64,000 nt of DNA from Hymenobacter setariae (lineage in GTDB: Bacteria; Bacteroidota; Bacteroidia; Cytophagales; Hymenobacteraceae), in the NCBI RefSeq assembly GCF_007713685.1, contig NZ_VMRJ01000008.1, positions 62,001 to 126,000 of the forward strand. Direction: 5' to 3'. A model generated the notes under the pieces. It searched no databases. It was not told where the DNA came from and saw only the letters and a list, made by a program, of their open reading frames with translations. A program made the translations under genes and the position numbers. This document shows positions 44,401 to 53,437 of the stretch, piece by piece (the stretch's first letter is position 1; each line of letters opens with the position of its first letter).

Positions 44401-47400
44401 AGCCCGGGAGCCGGCCAAAAACGAAATATTTCGCAGGCGGTGTGCTCCCAAAGTCTCCGCGCCAGAGGCCGACTGGTCAGGCGCGCAGCATGGTCAATCA
44501 GTGCGGTAAGCAGGACCTCGGTACCCGAAATCCGGACCAGCAACGAACTAGCGCTGCGCAGCCACTGCGCCTGCCGGCCCCGAAAGCCCGCCGTGGAGGT
44601 TCTGCGGGGGGGGCGTAGGTCGAGCAGGCGCGTCCGAATCAGCTGCTGCACGGCGTCGGACAGCACCGCTTCGCTAAGCCATTGCGCCCAGTGGGTGTAA
44701 AGTGCAATAAAATGGTCGAGGTCTCGCCGGTACAAATCGTCTTCGTGATAACCGTAGCTTTTGTATCGGTAGTCACCCTGTTTCAACGGGGGCAACAAGT
44801 CCAGGCCCGTAAGCGGCTGAGCACGCAAATGGGCTTGCAGGCAGGCAATGCGGATAGGGGCTACAATCTCTTCGTAGCCTGAATCCTTGAATGCCTCCCG
44901 AAACGAAAAGGAGGGTAGCAAACCCAGGAGCAGGAGCGTAGTTTCTTTCGCCAACTGCCGGCGAGTAAACAGTTCGGCTAAGTGCAAAGGCCAGAGTAGC
45001 CAGCCACTGGCTTCCCAGCCCATTGACCAGTGGGTAAGCGCGGATTTAATTTTCTGCTTCTGCAATAACGGTAGCAGACGGGCGGCCACGACACTGCTCC
45101 AGGCTTCGCTGACTACGTAGCCCGTTTCCCACAGCGCTGCCTGGGCTAGCGCTTGCGCCATGAGGGGCAGCTGCAAGGAGCGCAGCTGCGTTTCCAACGC
45201 TGGCCCTGCTACGCGCTTAGCCAGGCGCTGTAGCAGCAAGTAGAGCGCCTCCGCCGCAAACTCAGCAGGTGACCAGCGCTGCAGCATCTGGCAGGCCGCC
45301 TCCGGGCCGCCTAGCCAGTAGTGTGCTTCCGCCTCGTAGGCAATATCCGAGGCTTCTAATTTCCAGTTATGCCGCTCGTAATCCGAAACGCTGAAGTAGC
45401 GGTCGACCCAGCTGTGCCCGCTGATTAAGTGGTGTTTGGCCCGCGCCCGTTGCCCGGGGTCAGTGGCATAGTAGGCAGCCAGTTGATAATGCACGGTTCC
45501 CAGCCAGGCATCATCAGTGCCCTCGCGGAAGTAGTCCGTTACGGTGCCGACGTTGCCAAAGTGCGCGGCTAACGCGATGTCGGCCGTAACCAGCGCCTTC
45601 AGCGCGTGGTTAGCCTGCAGCCGCTCGGCGGCTAGTACCAGCAGCTTGGCCCCGGCGAGGTCAGCGCCCAACTCAGCGGCCGCCTGTAGCGCCAGTTCCA
45701 GGCGTTTCCGTTCAATGCGCACCCGTTCCGCACTGTCCGTAATGAACGTCAGGGGCGGGCTTTCCAGCGCCAGGTCGATAAGCTCTTCGCGGCGCTCCGC
45801 GGCCGCATACTGCTCGGCCACGGCCTGGGCCGCGTAAGCGCTGGTAGTTGCCAGGGGCCGAAAGTAGTCGCCGAGTCGTTGATGCGTAGCCAGCAGCGGA
45901 CCATCGGCCCGGCTACGCTCCCTTAGCTGGGTTTCAAAATCTTCGTCCTGAAAGCTGATAAAGCCGTTTTGCAGCAGAAGACCAGGGGTCAATGATTTGC
46001 AAAACGTAGTTGCCTGGGCTACTGATATGCGACAGGCTGCCGCAAAAATGTCCAGTGGGATGGGGGGATTCAGGGCTGCCAGGGTGGCAAGCTGTTCTTT
46101 GGCCTGCTCCGGCTCGGCTACCTCTACCAGGGCCGCGTTGAGGATGTCGTCAATGATTGTAGCGGCGCTGGTAGCCGGCCGCGCCAGCGTATGCGCGAGG
46201 GCTGCCTCGGAGCCGGGTACGTGGGGACTAGGGTCCAGGCAATAGTATTGTACCCGGGGGTTGCCGCCGGTGCGCTGGTGAAATATGGCCGCCTGGGTTG
46301 CAGTTGCTGCAGGAAATACCTGCCGCAAGCGAAGGGTAGAAGCCGCCAAATCGAACCCTGTCAACGCTATCTCTTGGGTGCCGGCCGGGGCCTGCAGGCT
46401 GGCCAGGCGGTGCGTGCGGGCGGTCATCAGCAGCCGGCAATTAACGGGCAGCTCCAACTCCCATAGAAAGGGAATAAAACAGTCGCTTCCCAGGTCTTTG
46501 CGGGCTTTAAACGCGGAGTTGTCGGCCGCATCCGCCACCAGCACCAGCAGCCCGCCCGCCGCTTCCACTACTTTCGCCGCCGCCGTGAGCCGGCGCTGAA
46601 AATGGTCGCGCAAGGTATATTTATCAGTAGGCGGGACAACGAGAAAAGGTAGGCCAGTGGCCAGCGCCAGCTCATTGCTCAGCTGCCAGAAAGCGCGCCG
46701 AAGCGTATGGCGACCACTGCTTTGGTTGATATATTCTCCCTCGCCGTAATTCCCTCCGTAGCAATCATACACCAGCACCACCGACTTCGCGGGCAGGTGC
46801 GATGATAATTGCTGAATCGTAGTAGTTTTACCAACCCCAGCTTCGCCGTGCGCTAAAAACCGCTGGTCAGTGGTTGAGAGGGCTTGTGCGAGCTTCGCTG
46901 CCTCCGCCGTAGGAACTGGCTGAGCAGGAACGTTAATCTTCGATGGCTCTGGAAATAATTCACTCTCGTCAACTATCCCGAGGGCCGCTAATACGCTAGC
47001 ACGAGTAAGCAGCCGAGGCGAGGCACCGGCATCGTCAGATGGTAGTGCCTGCTGGCGGACCAAATCGGTAAGTTGTAATGCAACATCGCGCCCGCCGTGC
47101 GGGACAGACGATGCTAATTCCTGCATTAAGGCCAACTGCTGGCCCATCCGGCTATCAGCGCCGCACCCGCTTAAGTCGAGTATTCGCCAGAAATCAGTGA
47201 ATTCCTTGCTTTTCGCGCCCTGCTTGCTTGCTACCCCAAGCAGGTCATACAGCTTATCCAGTTCGGCATGGTGCTCGGGTGGCAGCTGCCGTAGCAGCTT
47301 GGAATAGGTAACCGGCGGGGAGCCTACGGCCTGTAGGGCTGCTTGAATAGCGCGCCACAATGACAGAAGCTTGACATGTAGCGGCTGGTTGCTGATGAGC

Positions 47401-47828
47401 CGAATCGTAGCTTTTCGCTGTACAGCGGCGCGGGAATTTCCCGCGGCCAGCAAGTCCTGGTAAGCGGCCAACAGCCGCTCAAAAACCGAGTTGTTTTTGC
47501 CTTTGCTTTCGCGCAGCCGAGCGGCTGTCCATGCTTCTTCAGGATGCTGAGTGCTGTATTTTAACTGGGCGATTACAGCGCGGTCAGCAGCGGCAAAATG
47601 CTCTCCGCCGTAATACTCGGTTAAATCCGCGGCTAAAAAATGTTCCTTATCCGCAGGAAGAGCGGCGATGTCTTCTGCCGCAACGCCCTCCATTTTAACT
47701 GCCCGCAGGGTGCTAGCAGGGTTAAGAAGCTCGATGATGCGTCGAGTTGCCCAAAGCACATGAAAATCATGGCCGGCGTTGGAGTAATGAACACTGGAAA
47801 GCGCCCTGGAAGGAGACGGCGGTGGCAT
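41280..47828 (-). CDS. Giant STAND ATPase with nuclease-like N terminus (Avs-type architecture)
   Basis: 2182 residues. Residues 10-200 resemble a PD-(D/E)XK nuclease of the Cap4/DUF4297 kind: SNAGHDFHVLWA helix, MEGV, acidic AADLTEYYGG, then the strand VIAQLKYS with Q-x-K at 88-90. The ATPase has Walker A GEAGVGKTT at 328-336, Walker B LLVLVADAADN near 426-437 and an Arg in LLMTARTHRL. More than 1500 residues of helical repeats follow. Nuclease, STAND ATPase, repeat sensor is the order of Avs antiphage proteins, which bind a phage protein, oligomerise and cut DNA. The order is seen; assignment to a named Avs type is not possible by eye. Confidence 0.75.
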   Translation of the reverse strand: MPPPSPSRALSSVHYSNAGHDFHVLWATRRIIELLNPASTLRAVKMEGVAAEDIAALPADKEHFLAADLTEYYGGEHFAAADRAVIAQLKYSTQHPEEAWTAARLRESKGKNNSVFERLLAAYQDLLAAGNSRAAVQRKATIRLISNQPLHVKLLSLWRAIQAALQAVGSPPVTYSKLLRQLPPEHHAELDKLYDLLGVASKQGAKSKEFTDFWRILDLSGCGADSRMGQQLALMQELASSVPHGGRDVALQLTDLVRQQALPSDDAGASPRLLTRASVLAALGIVDESELFPEPSKINVPAQPVPTAEAAKLAQALSTTDQRFLAHGEAGVGKTTTIQQLSSHLPAKSVVLVYDCYGGNYGEGEYINQSSGRHTLRRAFWQLSNELALATGLPFLVVPPTDKYTLRDHFQRRLTAAAKVVEAAGGLLVLVADAADNSAFKARKDLGSDCFIPFLWELELPVNCRLLMTARTHRLASLQAPAGTQEIALTGFDLAASTLRLRQVFPAATATQAAIFHQRTGGNPRVQYYCLDPSPHVPGSEAALAHTLARPATSAATIIDDILNAALVEVAEPEQAKEQLATLAALNPPIPLDIFAAACRISVAQATTFCKSLTPGLLLQNGFISFQDEDFETQLRERSRADGPLLATHQRLGDYFRPLATTSAYAAQAVAEQYAAAERREELIDLALESPPLTFITDSAERVRIERKRLELALQAAAELGADLAGAKLLVLAAERLQANHALKALVTADIALAAHFGNVGTVTDYFREGTDDAWLGTVHYQLAAYYATDPGQRARAKHHLISGHSWVDRYFSVSDYERHNWKLEASDIAYEAEAHYWLGGPEAACQMLQRWSPAEFAAEALYLLLQRLAKRVAGPALETQLRSLQLPLMAQALAQAALWETGYVVSEAWSSVVAARLLPLLQKQKIKSALTHWSMGWEASGWLLWPLHLAELFTRRQLAKETTLLLLGLLPSFSFREAFKDSGYEEIVAPIRIACLQAHLRAQPLTGLDLLPPLKQGDYRYKSYGYHEDDLYRRDLDHFIALYTHWAQWLSEAVLSDAVQQLIRTRLLDLRPPRRTSTAGFRGRQAQWLRSASSLLVRISGTEVLLTALIDHAARLTSRPLARRLWEHTACEIFRFWPAPGLAFQCLERVAADARADELAVHTRWSILLSCAAISFPHDEAFSRGLYTDAINAAYQGVGDDVAHRLAVGAQAATQLGHTMPPAEGHAIATQLAGLVEAYQPYLSEDDAQLPTHAVLAAATTLSSAAGVALCLRWDALDVVRLPEGIRPAVQAATGAHCWQPAQALWLLKLRGEFLDISHDALEVLAKLPHATAAQRQQLVGPLSALADWVARDTPLARRPAALRRVAAWAGDRQLSHLPAIRAIQQTLDFTNALAPAEDSATAEEPSYYELERQQRQQQWTTAAKRGDVAAFAEWLATSHSSQEAMVPALLQLGYAVLPARRVEVLDLLLRVRSHWESQGYAVLNALAELLGAWHTLIPVREWAVRGLPDFYGANLARLVGDSGQPAHLEQFCQLPLVNQSRATLLLSAVAKQLDSLSSAALCQVATTLLKNSPATELLSFIHWLLDRMQAQLQAEKKALPFGELLAYPDAVVSPPALLAQLIWAVSGDPDKRVRWQAAHAARQLMSLSENDDFSQHFLAELLELTRTTTSWLPATEEFYWQGARVWALVIVDRLADEQPSALVPHVAILRHHLCDTQFPHAQIRELARRILLKVHVYAPTALSPTDLARVQARNRPASSLVKRGSYVQAPPAFPEVHRTNQFKFNELDTVDHWFESLAETFGQTTDRITALVEHWMLEKWHRTAAECDADRLQDQDRYQSGLLSHYKMDDTTVDSLEMHLTHHALMCVAGSLVDKYPIRMDDYPEPTSTWEEWLTRYLPHSGSPGWLSDWRGPAPLRPECWGVLPKPWRRKPLRHYHEALGFGEPSRTGWLVLHGRHSFKEDEYEGGISVSSVAVTAEAARSLLGALQTDWRYDYVFPTFGLSDREPEMLDDVPALFTLTPLLDEAVGGDERGVERHDMAARSVYTCYPTLSAHFVSHGGLTAGKDGQYYLDPDGQRAVEYEVWDDSLPGERNNRSAEAHSSGHRIWVRQNLLLSYLAATGQVLLTHATLARNVSPREYSQKQRISDPGTRRLALLYSDGRFETVAGPCTPQPTDNSGVG

Positions 47829-48016
47829 ACTGCGGGGGAGAAAGACTGAAAGCTTACATTAGGCGCACGCACTCAGCCTTTCTTGAATGTAGGGATATGT
47901 TTTATAAGGATAAGCGGCAAGCTACTGGTAGGGTTTGTCGGATAGTAGCAATGGAAGGCGCGCTCCTTCGCTGTCCATTTTATTTAACCGGCTCAAGTTA
48001 TCGCTTTACCCCCAGT

Positions 48017-50164
48017 TCATTTCGCTGACGCTGGCGGATGCTGGCACCAGTAAGCAAACTGGCGGAGCAGCAGCTCATCAGCGGCTGGCTGCCGGTAGCC
48101 GGCGCTCGGAAAAGTAGGCGGCACCTGCTGGTGAGCCGGCGATAAAAGCCGGGCGAAGGGCGCCGGGTCGAAAAGCGACTGCATGAAGGTGAATTCCGGC
48201 TGGCCAAAATCACTGAGATAAGGCGCTGGCTGCGAGCTGCTATTCGTGGGATAGATGAATGCCCGAATCAACTGCAGCAGGCTGGCCTCGTCGGGTAGGT
48301 GCTGGTGGAGATACTCGCTTAGCGAGGCCTCGCCCACCTCCGCCCAGATTTTAAATAGCAGCTGCACGGCAGTCTGGTGCAGCGCAACCAGCGAAACCGG
48401 GCCGGCCTCCTGCAGGGCCCACGCCAGGAGCCGCGTGCTGGCCTGGGTTTGGAGGTCTTTGCTTACCGGCTCCCCCCGCCGCTGCGGGCGGAGTAGCTCG
48501 TGCGTCATTTGGTAGAGCAACTCAAACGAGACGGGAGCCGCAAAAACTTCTTCGAGCACCCCTAACTGGTGCGGCGCCGCCACGTTGAAAGTAAGCAGCG
48601 AAGCTATTTGCCGGGCGGTATCAAAGTGGTGGTCAAATGAGTCATCGGGCCGCTTTTTAGCCTTGATTTCCACTTCGTGGCCAGCTAATATGGAAATCAA
48701 AGTGCTGGCCTGGTCGCTGGTAAACTCGTTGCGTTTGGCGTAGAAGCGAAAGTGTAAATCCCACAGGTTGCCAGCTGCGAGCAGCTGCCGCCACAATTCC
48801 TCCGCTTTGAGTCGGTCGCCCGAGAGGGCGTTGAAAAAGGCATCGTACACCACATCCGATACTTCGCCCTTCAAAATAGTGTAGGAGAAGTAACGGTCGA
48901 AATAGTGCGCGGAGGCAATGCGCTTCTCGTTGAAGAGCTCCTCGTGCTCGGGGTAGAGGTACCTGGTCGGCCACAACTCGGCCAGCTTCGGAAACAGCTC
49001 GGCCAGCAGCTCTTTTACAGAAGCCTGGCTGTCGGGCGAGAAAGAACCCAAGTGCTGCTCAAAAAACACCGTATGGCGCTTTTTTTCATCCTGCGCCGAC
49101 CAGTGCCTTACTTCGAAGCTGCCCAGAAAATACCCGGGATGCTCCCTGATAAGGGCGTAGATGCTCGGGTAGAAGAGCTTCGTCGCCTCGATGAGCAGCA
49201 AATCGGGGTAGTTCACTTCGTTTTGCAGCAGTGGCAAGACGAAGGACAGGCTGTTGACGTACCGCTTGGCCAGCCGGGGCGTCGCGAAGCGGGCGAGAAA
49301 ATATTTGCCAAAGCTTTCCCGGAATTTATCCAGGTCGGCCGTCGGTACGTTTACCCCGACCTCCTCGATAGCTTTGGCCAGCGAGGTAAATAGGTAGTCG
49401 CGCAAATCGCGTTTCGTGGCCTGGGGTAGGCGCAGGGGCACGTGAATAATTTTTTCCAAAAACTCGTACCCTGATTGCTGGCTGCCATCCGCAAACCGCT
49501 CGCCGATGGACGAGGCCACTACCCGGTCGTCGAAGCACAAAATGTAGCTCGTATAGGGAAAGTCAGCTGTGAGCCGGACAAGGCGAAATACGGCGTGAAT
49601 CTCCGTTTTCTCCAGGCGGTCGATGTCATCAATGATGACGACTATCTTACGCTGAGCCGCTTGCAGAAATTCTTCGATGCGCGCCTTGAGCTTTTCCAGG
49701 GGCACGTCGGCCAGGGCCTTACCCAGGCCCGGCAGCGCATCGGCCAGGCCGGAAGCGGGCGTCGCCTTTAACACCGTGGCGTAACTCGCGTATTTGAGCA
49801 CGGCTTCCCCGATGCTTTCCTTGCGGGTTTTGTACCAGCGCGTATCTGGGCTCAGCGGCTTTAAGCGCTCGGCCAGCGTGGTGAAAAAAGCCAGTAGCAG
49901 CGACGGCTCATCGGAGAAGCGCCACGGGTTGAAGTTGATGACAATGGCGTCGCTGTGGGCCGCGAGCTCCTGTTCGATGAAGCGCATGACCGAAGTCTTG
50001 CCTTCGCCCCACGCCCCGTACACGCCCAGGGTAATGCTGCTGCTCTCCCGCCGGTTGAGGAGCACCTGCGCAATCCGGCTGGCGAAGCCATAGCGCTGGA
50101 AGTAGTCTTCGGCCTGGGTGGTGGCTGGCGGGTCAGCCGAGAAGTCAGACTGATTCATGGGCAA
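48017..50164 (-). CDS. KAP-family P-loop ATPase
   Basis: 715 residues (an ATG two codons in is equally possible). GVYGAWGEGKTS at 47-58 is the KAP Walker A, INFNPWRFSDEPSLL is the family's next block, and KIVVIIDDIDRL at 172-183 is Walker B. The usual transmembrane pair between the Walker motifs is absent or very weak, so it is probably soluble. KAP ATPases include the phage-exclusion protein PifA and members of defence islands. The C-terminal 400 residues are unassigned. It lies 96 bases after the PLD-type nuclease gene and 188 bases before the giant STAND gene, all leftward. Confidence 0.8.
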   Translation of the reverse strand: MPMNQSDFSADPPATTQAEDYFQRYGFASRIAQVLLNRRESSSITLGVYGAWGEGKTSVMRFIEQELAAHSDAIVINFNPWRFSDEPSLLLAFFTTLAERLKPLSPDTRWYKTRKESIGEAVLKYASYATVLKATPASGLADALPGLGKALADVPLEKLKARIEEFLQAAQRKIVVIIDDIDRLEKTEIHAVFRLVRLTADFPYTSYILCFDDRVVASSIGERFADGSQQSGYEFLEKIIHVPLRLPQATKRDLRDYLFTSLAKAIEEVGVNVPTADLDKFRESFGKYFLARFATPRLAKRYVNSLSFVLPLLQNEVNYPDLLLIEATKLFYPSIYALIREHPGYFLGSFEVRHWSAQDEKKRHTVFFEQHLGSFSPDSQASVKELLAELFPKLAELWPTRYLYPEHEELFNEKRIASAHYFDRYFSYTILKGEVSDVVYDAFFNALSGDRLKAEELWRQLLAAGNLWDLHFRFYAKRNEFTSDQASTLISILAGHEVEIKAKKRPDDSFDHHFDTARQIASLLTFNVAAPHQLGVLEEVFAAPVSFELLYQMTHELLRPQRRGEPVSKDLQTQASTRLLAWALQEAGPVSLVALHQTAVQLLFKIWAEVGEASLSEYLHQHLPDEASLLQLIRAFIYPTNSSSQPAPYLSDFGQPEFTFMQSLFDPAPFARLLSPAHQQVPPTFPSAGYRQPAADELLLRQFAYWCQHPPASAK

Positions 50165-50260
50165 GCGCTTACTGGCTGCTGAAGCGCTTGCAGAGGCAGA
50201 ATGACAGAATCATTTCACCATGAACAACCGGTTGAGCAACAGGCAGGTATAATCAATAAA

Positions 50261-51709
50261 TTAGTAGCGGAGCCGGTATTTCTCCAGTAGTTTTTTTAGC
50301 CGGGGTACCCGGTCCCCATCCAGGGCTAGTTGCTGGGCGATGCTGGCCGGCTCGTAGTAGCGCTGGCGCAGGGGCTGTTCGTAGGCCGCCGCCAGATAGC
50401 GCAGGTTGTAGGGAGAAAACTGGTTGTCCAGCTCTTCGAAAGCGGTGGGCGGGGCGGGCTCCCGCTCATCCCAGAAGGCGGCGCCGAATACGTCGAGCTT
50501 TCCCAGCTTGGCTTTGCGGCGGTAGCGCACCGAGCTTTCCATCGCCCAGCTTAGCCACTGCTCGGCCGGCAGGTCGGGCAGCACCGCGCGGGGGATGTCC
50601 GGGGCCGGGGGGCGTTCCCCAAAAGGGAGGGTAAGCTGCTGGTTGAAGGCCTCCGGCGCAGCTTCCAAGTGCGCACGTACTTCCTCGGTGGCTTCCCAAT
50701 CGCGCTGCCAGTGGGCGGTGTCATCGCGTTCGCGGGGCAGCAGGTGCAGGGAGGTGGGTAACTTGTCCAGCACCAGCAGGCTGGCCCAGAAGCCGAACTC
50801 GCGCAGCTCGGCCGGCGGCAGCGGATGGAGCTGGGGAGCCACGTAGGGCAGCGTCTCGGGCGGGCGCACGGCTAGGTGCCGCTGGCCAAACGAGAGGTCG
50901 TAGGAAGAGGGCACGTTCCGGTCAATAGCGCCCTGGTTTTGAATAACAACGCCGTAGTGGGTAGTAAGGCCGGTAGACAAGTCGTAGGCCCGCAGCACCA
51001 CGGGCGTATTCGCCGCATCGGCCTGGGCGAGGGCGCGGCGCTCGTCGGGGGCCTGGCCTAGCAGCAGCAGTGTTTGGCGCGCCAGTGTGGGCATCCGGGC
51101 CGAGTGCCACGCCACCGGTAGTACCAGGCATTCGGGCTCGGGCTCATCGTCGGGCAGGCCTTGCAGCTTTTTGTAGTCGTCCAGCCGCGCTGGGTCAAAG
51201 CGGTGGCAGTGCGCATCGGCCCGAATGGCTTCCAGGTAGGCGCGCACCTGCTGGTACAGGTCCGAGCCCTGGGTGGTGGTCAGTACTACCGAGGCCTCGC
51301 GGTTGGCTCCCAGGAGCGCCTGCTTGGTGAAGTTGTAGCTGCCCACCCACACTTCGGCCTGCCCGAGCGGCAGGTCAAACAACAACAGCTTGGTATGCAG
51401 CAAGTGGCGGTGCAAATGGCGTTCGCCGCGCTGGCGCACTTCGTGACACTGCACAAAAAGCTGCCGCGCCCCCAGGCGATGGAAGGCGTGCAGCTTGTCC
51501 ACGTCGGTGGGCAGGTGCAAGTCCACGCAGCAAAACGACTCGGGCTGGCTCAGTAAGGCTACCAGCTGGGCGTGCAGCACTTCGGGCCCTATCGTCCAAT
51601 AAGCTACCGCCCCGTACAGCCCCTGCGCGCGGCAAATGGTTGCCCCCAATTGGTGGTGGATGCTTCTATCGGACCAGGAGTTGGGAAAAAAGCGGGTAGA
51701 GTTGGGCAT
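50261..51709 (-). CDS. Phospholipase-D-type nuclease with long C-terminal domain
   Basis: 482 residues. The N-terminal 165 residues carry one HKD half-site: HTK at 105-107, GSYNFT at 123-128 and an Asn and Glu at 136-138. PLD-fold enzymes with a single site act as dimers, and those in defence islands cut nucleic acid. Residues 190-482 contain no known motif. It is upstream of the KAP ATPase in the same direction (96-base gap), suggesting a nuclease-ATPase pair. Confidence 0.75.
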   Translation of the reverse strand: MPNSTRFFPNSWSDRSIHHQLGATICRAQGLYGAVAYWTIGPEVLHAQLVALLSQPESFCCVDLHLPTDVDKLHAFHRLGARQLFVQCHEVRQRGERHLHRHLLHTKLLLFDLPLGQAEVWVGSYNFTKQALLGANREASVVLTTTQGSDLYQQVRAYLEAIRADAHCHRFDPARLDDYKKLQGLPDDEPEPECLVLPVAWHSARMPTLARQTLLLLGQAPDERRALAQADAANTPVVLRAYDLSTGLTTHYGVVIQNQGAIDRNVPSSYDLSFGQRHLAVRPPETLPYVAPQLHPLPPAELREFGFWASLLVLDKLPTSLHLLPRERDDTAHWQRDWEATEEVRAHLEAAPEAFNQQLTLPFGERPPAPDIPRAVLPDLPAEQWLSWAMESSVRYRRKAKLGKLDVFGAAFWDEREPAPPTAFEELDNQFSPYNLRYLAAAYEQPLRQRYYEPASIAQQLALDGDRVPRLKKLLEKYRLRY

Positions 51710-52064
51710 AGGGTAAGCAAGGTATCACCCGGCGAGGCGAGCTGCCTAGCGCTGAAGGTGGTCGGGCAGGCTGACCACGGGCGAACGGGCGAGACTGTAA
51801 TTGCAAAAAGCTGCGCAAGAGAAGCGTAGCCACTGACCTTTTGCATAAAAATGTCCCAGCTGCGTCACTTTACAACGCAACGTAGGACATTCACTACCGG
51901 GCGCTTTTTGATGTGCTAATGGGCGGCTAGCCCGCATTGTTGCTCCGGAGATGGCACTAGGTTAACGCCTTACCCACCGAGTAGCCTAGCGTATAGCAGG
52001 TAACTTAGATAGGTAAGATAAGTGGAATGTGCCGAGGTACTTTTTCATGTAGGATGTAACTCAA
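51710..52064. other. Gene-free stretch upstream of the PLD gene and first hip locus
   Basis: Divergent upstream region. I see no gene and no full promoter match. The operator-like repeats of the hip gene start at 52065. Confidence 0.35.
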
Positions 52065-52114
52065 TGCGCAATACGCTGAGCATTTGCTACTATTGTTGCG
52101 TAATATATTGCGCA
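52065..52114. promoter_or_regulatory. Inverted repeats upstream of the first hipB
   Basis: TGCGCAATA (52065-52073) and TATTGCGCA (52106-52114) form a perfect 9-base inverted pair 32 bases apart. The second copy is also part of a closer palindrome with TTGCGTAATA. This fits paired HipB operators 24 bases ahead of the gene. Confidence 0.5.
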
Positions 52115-52137
52115 CTGTGGCTAAATACCCCGTAGTT

Positions 52138-52425
52138 ATGCTGCCCCAGTTACGGCAGCTGTTAGCGCAGGCAGGAGAAAATATTCGCCTGGCCCGTCTA
52201 TGCCGCAAGCTCAGCACCACCCGCGTAGCGGAGCGGGCGGCGATTAGCCGCAATACCCTGCACGCCATCGAGCAAGGTATGCCGACGGTGAGTCTGGGTG
52301 CTTACTTACAGGTCTTGTTCGTGCTGGGTCTGGAAAAGACCATTCTGCACCTAGCGGCCGACGACGTGCTGGGGCGCAAGCTGCAGGACGCCGAACTGCT
52401 AGTCAGCACGCGGGCACCTAAATAG
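52138..52425 (+). CDS. hipB: HipB-type XRE antitoxin, now without a working HipA
   Basis: 95 residues from the ATG at 52138; an earlier ATG at 52084 lies within the operator region. HTH core LCRKLSTTRVAERAAISRNT and TLHAIEQGMPTVSLGAYLQV. This shape and the following hipA remnant mark it as the DNA-binding antitoxin of a HipBA pair. The gene is intact, so it may still bind its operators. Confidence 0.75.
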   Translation: MLPQLRQLLAQAGENIRLARLCRKLSTTRVAERAAISRNTLHAIEQGMPTVSLGAYLQVLFVLGLEKTILHLAADDVLGRKLQDAELLVSTRAPK

Positions 52426-52444
52426 TCACCCTCCTAGTAGTCTC

Positions 52445-53077
52445 ATAGCCAAGACCCTTGAACGCCGCCAGCTGTAAGTGTGTGCCGACTGGCAGGGCCT
52501 GCCCCAAGGTCCGCACCTGATGGGCATGCTTTCGGCCGTGCCGGTGCGGGGCAAAGAGGTACTTTCCTTCACCTACGATGCGCAGTGGCTAGCCCAGCCG
52601 CACGCCCAGGCCCTGGACCCCTCGCTGCAGCTGTTTGCCGGCCCCCAATACTTACCGGAAAACCAGTTCAATTTCGGCCTTTTTTTGGACTTCTCACCTG
52701 ACCGCTGGGGGCGACTGCTCATGCGTCGGTGCGACGCATCCCTGGCCCGGCAGCAGGAGCGCCGCGAGCGGCCGCTGCTGGAATCGGATTACCTGTTGGG
52801 CGTCTTCGACGGGCACCGCCTGGGCTGGTTGCGTTTTAAGACCGACTTAGCGGGTCCGTTCCTCGACGACAACCGGGCGATGACTGCGCCGCCGTGGACC
52901 TCGCTGCGGGAGTTGGAGCATGCCAGCCTGCAACTGGAGCGGGTGGATGCGCCCCAGGACCTGGACTATCTCAACTGGCTATTTATGCTAGTGGCGTCCG
53001 GCTCCTCACTAGGCGGCGCTGCGGCTATGGCCACGCGGTCTGATTGGGCCAGGAAGCCACTCCTGACCAAATCATAG
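52445..53077 (+). pseudogene. hipA: HipA kinase remnant: lost start, early stop, truncated
   Basis: ATA at 52445 stands where an ATG is expected (reading on: AKTLERRQL), then TAA at 52475-52477 replaces what should be a Tyr codon, then the frame continues with good HipA N-terminal sequence (FGLFLDFSPDRWGRLLMRR, ESDYLLGVFDG) up to GSSLGGA. There the homology ends abruptly near 53025, before the kinase core, and the frame runs into unrelated sequence. So the toxin is dead by three separate lesions. The remaining 199-residue frame from 52478 cannot be a kinase. Confidence 0.8.
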
Positions 53078-53109
53078 CGGTATTAGCCGAGGCCTTTGCA
53101 GTTGATAGC

Positions 53110-53208
53110 TATACCCGCTCAGGTATACTATAAGATTTGTTAGCTAAATTTACACCCGAACGGGTACTAAAACTACGCTTAAGTTCTTATTGCACCCGAA
53201 CGGGTATA
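53110..53208 (+). promoter_or_regulatory. Three HipB operators of the HipBST operon
   Basis: Palindromes centred on ACCCGAACGGGT occur at 53154-53165 and 53194-53205, with a diverged third copy, TATACCCGCTCAGGTATA, at 53110-53127. The last perfect copy ends 8 bases before the hipB ATG. Copies are about 40 bases apart, four helical turns. They are the likely binding sites of the HipB below. Confidence 0.7.
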
Positions 53209-53212
53209 ACGT

Positions 53213-53437
53213 ATGCAGCACTCTCTTTCTGCTTTCGTCAAACAGCGGCGCAAGCTATTACAGCTTTCTCAACCTGACCTAGCGGCCAAAGCAGGGGTGG
53301 GCCTGCGCTTTTTGCGCGAGCTGGAGCAGGGCAAGCCCACCCTGCAACTGGATAAAGTGAACCTGGTACTACGCCTGTTTGGCCATGAGCTGGCTCCCAC
53401 ACCTATAGACCGCACTCACCTCGCCGAGCCGTCATGA
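53213..53437 (+). CDS. hipB: HipB DNA-binding component of a HipBST system
   Basis: 74 residues: an XRE domain (RKLLQLSQPDLAAKAGVGLR, LRELEQGKPTLQLDKVN) with a short tail ending HLAEPS. In three-part HipBST systems this protein represses the operon and helps hold the kinase. Its stop overlaps the hipS start by four bases (ATGA). The operators upstream suit a dimeric repressor. Confidence 0.85.
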   Translation: MQHSLSAFVKQRRKLLQLSQPDLAAKAGVGLRFLRELEQGKPTLQLDKVNLVLRLFGHELAPTPIDRTHLAEPS

